From the NCBI GenBank assembly GCA_013407085.1, contig JACCGJ010005103.1, positions 24,672-88,671 on the forward strand: a DNA stretch of 64,000 nucleotides, read 5' to 3'. Below, piece by piece: positions 55,925-64,000 of this stretch; positions within the stretch are counted from its first letter, which is position 1; each line of letters begins with the position of its first letter. The position numbers and the translations under genes are program-made. The DNA comes from Atriophallophorus winterbourni. Lineage: Eukaryota > Platyhelminthes > Trematoda > Plagiorchiida > Microphallidae. A model generated the notes under the pieces. The model saw nothing but the letters and a program-made list of their open reading frames with translations. It did not search any database and was not told the DNA's origin.

Positions 55925-56410
55925 CATCATTATCATCATGAAGCACAAGTCTGGAGCCAGACAAAGTACCAAGCAATATGAAGAACGAAAAGCAGATAAG
56001 CAAGTGCGTGAAAAAGGGAAAGCAAGCAAGCGGAAAATGCAAAAGCAAATGCGCAAAAAGCAGATTGTTTTTGTAGTTTCAATGCATGTGATTTTGATGT
56101 TTTTATATAAAATAATACCAGATAAAAAATTATGACACACATAATAAAGTACACTGCCGCCACTGACTTCGGTTTGCAGCCATATCTCGTAAGGTTTCCA
56201 GCTAACTATTAGGTGGAGCTTTTGGACCTCACCCAGGCAAGCGAATACGCCCAACTGAGCCTAGCGCTACGGTGAGTTTCTTCATCCCAACGCGCCACGT
56301 CATGGACTGGCCGCCCGATCGTTTCTCCCAGCTTCTGCCAGGCTCTGCGAATAAAGCGCGGTACGGTAAACGGTGGGTAGGCATTCTTAAAACATGTCCC
56401 TACCATTGCA
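55925..56410 (-). mobile_element. RTE-like LINE 3' end (lineage B)
   Basis: It is highly similar to 42040-42510, including the atgaagcacaagtctggagc end, hairpin and short (ATC)n tail at 55922-55940. It retains no coding part. Confidence 0.85.
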
Positions 56411-56664
56411 ATTTGCAGATAAGACGTTGTGGTGCTCCTAAAACGTCTTCGACGAGAACTTTGGTTGGACTGGATTGACCGTTATCGATCTGCTCACGCG
56501 GTTGTGTTGAAAATGGAATTCTAATGTTTGTCAGCAGTGAGATTCGTGGACTGATAACAAAAAAAGCCTTACTGATAGTTTTATGATAAGCACCATTGAT
56601 GATGCAATGATTAACATTCAAAATAGCAGTAGAACAATTTATAATATTAAAACTCATTTGCATG

Positions 56665-56885
56665 CATTTCCATCAAACACACCCCACGACCAGGATGCCA
56701 CTGTTGGCTACGGTTTGTAAGACTAACCTGTTCAATCACATGAGCCCCCACTTATGTAGACTGGGTTTAAAACCCATGACCATGAATATAAAAGCTCATT
56801 ACCATGCATCTCCATCACACACACACGCCGCACGACCGGTTTCGTGCTGTTTGCACTCATCAGGTAGGGACAGTATGATCAGGAT
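56665..56885 (-). repeat. Hammerhead repeat, tandem pair
   Basis: A truncated monomer (56671-56700, catcaaacacaccccacgac) is followed about 130 bp later by a complete one. The relation to 4480-4790 is clear (accatgcatctccatcacac versus gcattcccatcaagcacatc). Confidence 0.7.
56828..56872 (-). ncRNA. Hammerhead ribozyme, canonical core
   Basis: On the minus strand: CTGATGA (56863-56857), GTGC-AAACA-GCAC as a perfect 4-bp stem II, GAAAC (56843-56839), a minimal stem III (AC-CG-GT), cleavage triplet GTC, then GTGCGG pairing imperfectly with CCUAC as stem I. All conserved core positions are intact, making it the best candidate for self-cleavage here. Confidence 0.75.
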
Positions 56886-57659
56886 CCGCGTGCGTTTGAT
56901 ACAATGAAAGAATGGTCAACCAGTTGCGCTTGTATGCCACTAATTTATAATATTATTAATTACTATTATACCATTTATTTCATGAAATTGGTCGCTCACA
57001 AAACCAGCTTACAAAGCCATTGCCATGGGAAGGCAACACCCGACGTTGAAAATAACAAAATCAATTTGTTCACAATGTATGAGTTCCTCTAACGTAATAA
57101 TCATAGATTTTCCGTGAGCCAGATAGTCCTCTTACACAAACAACCAATATCCCCTCAAGTAAAACCACAATGCTGCAGAATTGTCGAACTCTTCACGTAA
57201 AGAAATCCATTGAACGTTAGCACGATCGGATGATGTTCAAAACGATCCACATTATAGCCCATCATTTGTAACATGTAAGCAATAGATTAGTTGATATCTA
57301 GGGTGCTTTACTTGCTTTGTTTACGTTCCCAAGTGGACTGAACAAGCCCTGGATTGCAAACTTGCACGTCAATTATAAATGCAATCCCGTCCTTCACAAC
57401 AATCAAGTCAGGTTTACAGTCGCTGGATTGGAGCGCTACAGGCACCTCGTAAAGAGCGTCTATTCCCTGTTAAAGAAGTTGGCAAACTTCGTTGTGTCGC
57501 CGGCATCATACATCGTGGGTTAATTCACAGTTTTGTAGTAGACGTTTTAAACCTTCCGGACAGCTGCATTCTCCACGGCAACCAACACCCTCCAGTAACG
57601 GTCCTCGTCTTGTTCTGTGCGTTTTCGTATTTATATGGCCGCTTCGCATGTGTAACATC

Positions 57660-58210
57660 CACAGATGTGCAATCGTGCAGTATTTCTGTGCTGTGCGGCT
57701 AACATCGTGCTAAATTGATTGGCCAACGGTAATGAGCTACATGCTGAAACACGCTGGAGTCTCACTACCATTTCTATTCCCCCCTCTCATATCTGTCTAG
57801 GGCTGGGCAACCTGACAGTATCTTAGCCCACGTGCACTTTGTGACTGTGCGGCACTTTGCCTGGATCAGGCTTGTGCTTTCAAACATATACATACATACA
57901 TCCGTATTATAATATAATTACTATTTATAAATTACAAGCAAATACTGGAGCAGAATATGATAGTCAGAAGCTACACGTGTGCAATGGTACAGTACTTCTG
58001 TGCCGTGCGGCTAACCCCGTGCTAAATTGATTGGCCACGGGTGCTGAGCTGCATGCTGAAACACGCTGAAGTCTTGCTACCATCTTCATTCACTATTTCT
58101 CATATCTGTTTAGGCCTGGGAAACCTGACAGTAAGTTAGCTCAGGTGCAGTCTCTGGCTATGCGGCTCTTTGCCTGGATCAGGCTTGTGCTTTCATACCA
58201 TCATACCATA
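57660..58210 (+). repeat. Two tandem 3' ends of an RTE-like element
   Basis: Two ~270-bp copies (57660-57900 and 57970-58205) share gtgctaaattgattggcca and aacctgacagta. Both end with ctggatcaggcttgtgcttt. The end has a GCCTG GAT CAGGC hairpin, a changed version of the lineage-B hairpin. An inverted fragment is at 58850-59000. Confidence 0.75.
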
Positions 58211-58359
58211 TACACGTGAGCTAAGATGCCTCGATAAGTTTATTATTTATTTATATTTGCACAATCTGATACAGATATAGTGCCGTTCAACATAAACAAT
58301 GAGATGTACAAAGCGAGAAGGGGGGTACAAAGCGTTGTCATCGGCATCGTTGAACGTAG

Positions 58360-58640
58360 GCATGATACTACCCGGTTGCCTACACCGAAGTAGAGGAGAT
58401 TTCGTTTAGGGGGTCCCACCCCGAGCCTTTACCCACAAGGCAGTGGAGCGAGAGAGGTTCGCACCTATCGGTGGCCGGTGACCGACGAAGCGGTTCATAC
58501 GCCCTTTTCTGTGAATTTCCAGTTCGAAGCCCGATAACCCCGTTGATAGGTTGGTGACTTCAGTTTTTGCCTGTGCACCATACAATGTCCTTGGATAGGA
58601 CAAGGGGCAGTGACTTTTAGAGCGGCGAGTCACATCCGCC
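58360..58640 (-). repeat. RTE 5' leader fragment
   Basis: It matches 63640-63760 (actacccggttgcc; gaagtag; gggaccccaccc-like). It looks like the leader of the GC-rich RTE, cut off from its coding part. A triplet of ggcaagccagcc repeats lies at 58793-58845. Confidence 0.6.
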
Positions 58641-59429
58641 GCGTCGTGATGTCATCATTGGATTTTTTGTGGCTTTTTATAGGGAGAACGCTTGCCAGGC
58701 GAAAACCCACCACACCCTCAGGCACCACCGCCGAACCATTCGCTGAGCTCGGAGAACCGAGCCCACCCAGCTGGCACCACGTGGAGGTATTTCGGCAAGC
58801 CAGCCCTTTCGGCAAGCCAGCCTATTTCGGCAAGCCTGCCTCGATAAGTACAAAGTATGTATGAAATCACAAAACTTGGATACAGGCAAAGTACCGCACA
58901 GTCAGAGAGTGTATGTAAATATGAAACCACGAGTCTGGTCCAGGTAAAGTGCCACACGAAGACTTTGGTCCCGTGGGCTAAGATACTGTCAGGTTTCCCA
59001 AAATAGACAGATATAAAAAATGAAAATAGTAAGAATCTTGTGTGTTTTCATGTGCAGTTCCGTACCAGTGGCAAATCAATTTAGCACTGTTAGCTGTGTG
59101 TATTAAACGATTGCACATGTATGAAATAACACCCAAAGTGCTGTATGTGAGCTAAGATATTGTCAGGTTACGAAGGCCTATGCAGAGATGGGAGGGAAAA
59201 TAAAAAGGGAATATCCATGCAGACTAGGCTGAGATACTGTCAACTTGCCTATGCTGAGGTAGACAAAAGGAAAAGGAGGGTAACAGTTGGATGCGCAAGC
59301 GTGATTACGCATGCAGCACATCCATTTAGCAGTACGGGGGCTGCATAAGTGCACATCCCTGCATGGAACAAATTAACAGAAGGCATCAACGATTAACCGT
59401 CATAATTATATCTAAGTGAGGATTCAAAG

Positions 59430-59640
59430 ACTGGATGGATTCCAAAGGTTGTCATAGCCGGGGGATAAGCTCCCACTGCTTCCACATGGCGTGCGTCTCA
59501 AATAGCCTATGACAACCAAGTCCAGCTCCTGGTAAATGGAACTCGTTAACCTGGGAGGGCAGTATATATAGAGGACGGAAAACCCTGATTTTAAACCTCC
59601 GCTGTCATATTCAGATACGATAATACCATTCTGAATGTTA
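59430..59640 (+). repeat. RTE 5' leader fragment, opposite strand
   Basis: It reads ggttgtcatagccgggggat and gcgtgcgtctcaaatagcct, the complement of 63900-63995. It contains agtatatatagagg (59561-59574), which resembles a promoter TATA element. No coding follows; 59640-60400 shows nothing recognised. Confidence 0.6.
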
Positions 59641-60401
59641 CTTCATCGACGATGCTACCTGGATTTATTGAAGTGTTTGCTATGATTAAATTTTGCTGCG
59701 ATATGCTTTATCACCATTTTCTACTCTTATTGTAATACATACCATACTCTTTCTCTCTTTGCAGCCACTCTACTCCAATTGCGAATTGAATAAAGCCTAG
59801 CTTACAGGCTATCATTCTTCTCACTTGTTTGTTTGATCGATCAATCAGAACAATTTATTCAATTCACTATTTGAAAATGGAACGGTTCCTGCGACCTGAC
59901 AAATTCAACGCTCACTCAAACGCTAATAAACGTTGGAAACACTGGCTCAATAAATTTTCTAATTTTCTCGACGAGCTGAACCAGATAAGCTGAAAGTATC
60001 ATTTAACTACGTTTCCTCTGATGTTTATGACTTACTTGCGCACTGTACTACATACGCAAAATCCATTTCCACCATGGAAGCTTTATATCTTAAACGAAAA
60101 AATGAAATTTTCGCTCGGCATTAACTGGCGACATGCAAGCAAGAACACGGTCAATCACTTGACCAATTCACTCATGAATTACGAAACCTTATCAGAGATT
60201 GCAATTTCAGTGCTGTCAGTATGGAGCAGTATTATTATTTCACACAAGTCTTTACAGACGGTGTGCCAACAAGTATACCATGAAGAAGGTACATGATGAG
60301 AGAAAAAAAGAAAAAAAAGGGGTGATTTTTTTTGTCTGTCTGTTTACACATGCCGCTTTTGATCTTTTTTTGTCTTTTTTGGAATAAGGGAGGGGGGAGG
60401 G

Positions 60402-63400
60402 TCATTGATAAACGGGAACACAAGCACGGCAGGATTCTCGCCATTGGTTCCTTTCTTGTGCCATCACACTGAGTGTTGTCAGCCACATGTCTTCACGGTC
60501 CTTCGGGCCCCACCCGGGTAAGCGCGATGTTCCCACGATGGCTAGTGGGGCTGTTAGACGTTTGAGGGTCTTCCGCCACGTATTCCTTTGTCCGCCACGG
60601 CGACGTTTCCAATCTGGTCCGGCGAGAGCAAAAAGAGCTAGGCGAGGAAGGCGTCGCTCATCCATACGGAGAACGTGCCCCAGCCATCTCAGCTGGCACA
60701 TGGATATATGATCTGAGAGTGGCACAGAGCGATCACCGAGGACTGCCCTCCTGACGTCATCATTTTTGACTTTCTGTTGCCAGCTTAAACGAGCTATACT
60801 CCGCAGGCAGCGATGATCAAACGTCGATAATCGTTGACTATCGGCTTGTCGCAGCGTCCACGTTTCGCAGCCATACAGTAGAACTGCTCGTACGGTGGCC
60901 TGGTACACTCTGCCCTTCAAGCGTAATCCAACATCGCGTCGGCGCCATAGATACCGTAGCCCAGCGAAAGCATGGCGTGCTCTTGCAATCCGTGCTGTGA
61001 TTTCAGCTTCGATATCGCCCCCAGTTGTGATGCAGCTCCCTAAGTAGGTGAATCTGTCAGTCACTTCCAGTTTATGGTTTTCGATCGTCAAATCAAGTGT
61101 TGGGTCTGTCCAATCCTGTAGGAACACTTTGCATTTTGACGGAGAGAAATGTAATCCATACAGCGACAACTGATCAACGAGTATATCCAAAGCGCTTTGT
61201 ATGGCGCAAGCATCCTCTCCTAGGAGAGCAATGTCGTCAGCATAGTCCAGATCCATAACTCGTCGACCGGGGAGCAGGTCGATCCCACAATTCGGTAGCT
61301 GGGCTGTTGCTGCCTGCATGACATCGTCGATCGCAAAGTTGAATAGGAATGGGGAGATCGGACATCCTTGACGAACCCCGCTGGAAATGGTAAACTGCTT
61401 GGATAAATCACCATAGGCTTTGACTCTGCCGGTGGTGTGGCAGTACAGCTTCTTGAGCAGGATTACGTACTTCGGTGGGACACCATGGCGAATGAGACAG
61501 TCCCAGAGGGCGGTTCTGTCAATGGAATCGAAGGCTGCTCTTATGTCAAGAAAGACTATGATTGTTGGGCGTGCGTATTGGTAACGTTGCTCCAAAATTT
61601 GGCGGAGCGTGAAGATTTGGTCCACACACCCGCGTCCTCCTCTAAAACCAGCCTGTTCTTCTCGATACTCTGCTTCTCGGTAGCTGTTAAGCCTGTTCAG
61701 GATGATTGATGCGAACAGTTTAGAGACCACCGGTATGAGACTGATACCCCTGTGATTACCGCACTCTTTCCTCGACCCTTTCTTGAATACTGGGACGATG
61801 GCTGACGGTCCCCACGCGCTGGGTATGGTTTCCTCGTTCCAGATCTTTCCGAAGAGCACTGACAGTTCACTGCACAACACGTCGACACCTTCAACAAATA
61901 GTTCGGCTGGTAGCTCGTCTAAACCAGGGGCTTTGCGTCGTTTAAGCTTCATTATGTGTGAGCGAATTTCGGCCTCTGTATGTGGTTCCTGTGGGGCCGG
62001 CCACTGAGTGGTGGAGCCACTAGGCTGAGCAACAGAGAGTGGTCGCGGTTGATTGAATTGGCTAGCGAAATGTTCCCTTCAGCGGTCCATTCGCCTTTCT
62101 CTGTTGGTAATCAACGACCCATCTGCTTCCGTGATGAGTTCGCTCACGCTGGGCATTCGGGGTCCCGTGGAGCGTATAAGCTGGAACAATTTGCGGGTGT
62201 TGCCAACTGCTTGGGCTGCTTCCATCTCTCTTGCCCGCTCTTCCCACCATGATTCTCGGTCCGTTTTGAGGCTGGTCTTCAACTGGTGGCGAATTTGCCT
62301 GCGCTGTTCATCATATCTTTTTCCCGGAGGTAAGGAACGCTGTTGGTCAATTAATTTGGCTGTAGCAGCAGATATCCAGTTGGAATCTGTTCGCTTTGAT
62401 GTTCCACAGCTTTCCATGCCAGCATGATACATTGCGCTTTGGATTTGAGCCCAATGCTCCTCAATATTATCAGGATGGGGTCCAAGTGCATTAGATAGGG
62501 CCGTTAGATAGTTCTCTGCCACTGCTCTATCTGATAGTTTAAGCGTATCCAGCCTCGTGATATTTTTCTTACGCGATCCGCTGGAACGCATAGTTAGGTT
62601 TGCACAGACTAACGCGTGGTCTGATGATAGGCAGGTCGACCAATATGATCTGCAGTCTTGCACACTGGAACGCCATCGATAACTGATCGCAATGTGATCA
62701 ATTTGTGTCCAGAGTCCTGTCGAGGGGGATCTTCATGTTGCTGACCGTTGTTTGGAATGTCGGAAATTGACGCTGCTGAGAAATAGGCGGTGCTCAGCAC
62801 ATAGACTCAACAGGCGTTCACCGTTGTCTGATCGGACGCAATCGAGACCATATGGACCACCGAGGTGTCGTTCACTTTGTGAGAGGCGGCCCACTCGGGC
62901 ATTAAGATCGCCAGCCAGGATGACAATATCCGACTTTCGTGCTTTACGCAGTAATTCGTCTAGACCTCGGTAGAATTCGTCTTTCGCTAAATCAGCACTG
63001 CAGTCAGTGGGGACGTAGGCTGCGATGACGAAGAGTGCACGGGTGTTCTGCCTGTGTTGACTGATTTTGCATGAGCCACCAAGTCGGACGGCGCACAAAC
63101 GGCTATTGACAGGTAACCAGTCAATCAAGGCTGCCTCGGCGCGTGATCTCAGGGCAATACCAACTCCTGCAAGTCCCGCTGCCTGGGCCTCTTCATCACC
63201 AGATACACGCAAACGGAACTTGACGCCGGTATTATTCGGTGAGCATAGGTTTATCACATTACTAGAGTCGTGTAAGCGCGTTTCTGATAGGCAGCAGATG
63301 TCTACTCTCATCGTTTCTAGTGTACGAGCTAACCCAGCCTGTTGTCCTGTTTGCCTCAAGGTCCTGACGTTGAATGCAGCTAGCTTGAAGGGCATACGGG

Positions 63401-63644
63401 GTTTCAGGAAGTGAGCACTCTGACTTGGCTGTTCTGTGTTTGGCGAGCTGGAAAGGGCATCTTGACGAGATTCATTGCTTGTGTGTAATGAGGGTAATGA
63501 GGGTCGTGGGATATAATAATGAGGGTCGTGGGATATAAATGAGGGTCGTGGGATATAATCGGCATGTGATGTAATGTAGCGAACGTGATTTTGACAGCGA
63601 GTTGTGGATGAAGTGGATTCCATGGTTCTTGTTGTAGGCGACAT
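60402..63644 (-). pseudogene. RTE-like LINE ORF, nearly complete, broken only by two TGA codons
   Basis: One frame of 1081 codons runs from 63644 to 60402, interrupted only at 62735-62733 and 62081-62079. APE endonuclease: FNVRTLRQTGQQAG, CCLSETRL, ILAGDLNARVG, with the domain end after the first stop (WTQIDHIAISYRW; SSDHALV). RT: KAPGLDELPAELF, RGISLIPVVSKLF, QAGFRGGRGCVDQIF, SGVRQGCPISPF and LDYADDIALL. C-terminus: LLYGCETWTLRQADSQRL, CQLRWLGHVLRMDERRLP and GWGPKDRED. It is more GC-rich than its surroundings. The leader (63650-64000) runs off the window edge. Confidence 0.9.
63490..63565. repeat. Minisatellite inside the LINE ORF N-terminus
   Basis: Three to four units of about 22-26 bp (gagggtcgtgggatata) lie in the coding region ahead of the endonuclease. 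On the minus strand they translate as repeated YIPRPS and SHDPHY blocks. Confidence 0.8.
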
Positions 63645-63649
63645 ACTAC

Positions 63650-64000
63650 CCGGTTGCCAAGGCCGAAGTAGGGGGTTAGCTTAGGGGACCCCACCCGGAG
63701 ACTTTGACTCAAAAGTCTTCCCGCAAGGCAGCAGGGATTTTTCCTCAGGGTTCACTCCCGAAGCCTTTCCCGCAGTCTGGTATGCCGCAAGGCAGCGGAG
63801 GTTTGGAATCAGGGTTTTCCTTCCCTTAGATGGACTGCCCTCCCAGGCTAACGAGCTCCATCTGCCCGGAGCAAACTGGTTTTGAGGCGCCAGTCACCCG
63901 CCTTCGCCCTTTCTCCTGTCAATAGAAGCAGTTCCGCCGCGTGCAGGCCAGGAGCTGGGCTTTGGTTGTCAGAGGCTGTTTGAGACGCACGCCTTATGGG
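63650..64000 (-). other. 5' leader of the GC-rich RTE element
   Basis: It is shared with leader pieces at 58.4, 59.5 and 26.3 kb. It runs past the window end, so the 5' limit is unknown. Confidence 0.6.

Noticed and set aside
1..64000. CRISPR arrays, bacterial operons, rRNA or tRNA genes
   Set aside because: None seen. Gene structure and repeat content are those of an animal genome, and no cloverleaf or A/B-box pair was convincing by eye.

Overview
This window is eukaryotic, from a repeat-rich, AT-rich animal genome. It has spliced genes with very short exons, several LINE lineages (CR1, two or more RTE-like groups), a Penelope-like fragment, LTR elements, a decayed MULE and many hammerhead-ribozyme repeats. 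That mix, and above all a gene of the micro-exon gene (MEG) type, points to a trematode flatworm, most likely a schistosomatid. The species is inferred, not proven.

Region 1-2.4 kb: AT-rich flank with decayed repeats, ending in a TATA box. Region 2.4-23.2 kb, plus strand: a candidate MEG. It has a signal-peptide exon (2463-2523), then eleven micro-exons of 15-39 nt, all multiples of three, all entered and left in phase 1, with clean AG/GT borders. Candidate asymmetric exons and a terminal exon follow at 21.2-23.2 kb. Two tandem duplications (a ~2.6-kb unit and a ~0.93-kb unit) each contain one micro-exon. In both pairs the flanking introns are still very similar while the exons have diverged, a direct view of how such a gene gains exons. 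LINE fragments lie in its introns.

Region 20-35 kb: RTE-family LINE copies, one split by a gag-protease-only Gypsy-like LTR element. On the minus strand is the 3' end of an unrecognised spliced gene (32.6-33.3 kb) whose last exon can encode a transmembrane anchor. Alternative splice sites there could switch between a membrane and a secreted form. Region 35-43 kb: decayed CR1 copies, and a very young 1-kb non-autonomous LTR element with paired LTRs and a 5-bp target duplication. Region 43.7-48.2 kb: a full-length CR1 element with both ORFs open. Region 48.9-50.4 kb: an intronless gene ending in a Rad60/SUMO-like domain, then a Penelope-like GIY-YIG fragment. Region 51-64 kb: a palindrome carrying a hammerhead, RTE copies, a MULE remnant with terminal inverted repeats, a canonical hammerhead at 56.84 kb, and a nearly complete RTE-like LINE broken only by two TGA codons.

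The host genes are therefore few: the MEG, the 3' end of the membrane/secreted gene, and the Rad60-SLD gene. Nearly everything else is mobile DNA in nested layers. All calls were made by reading the sequence; no database search was run.
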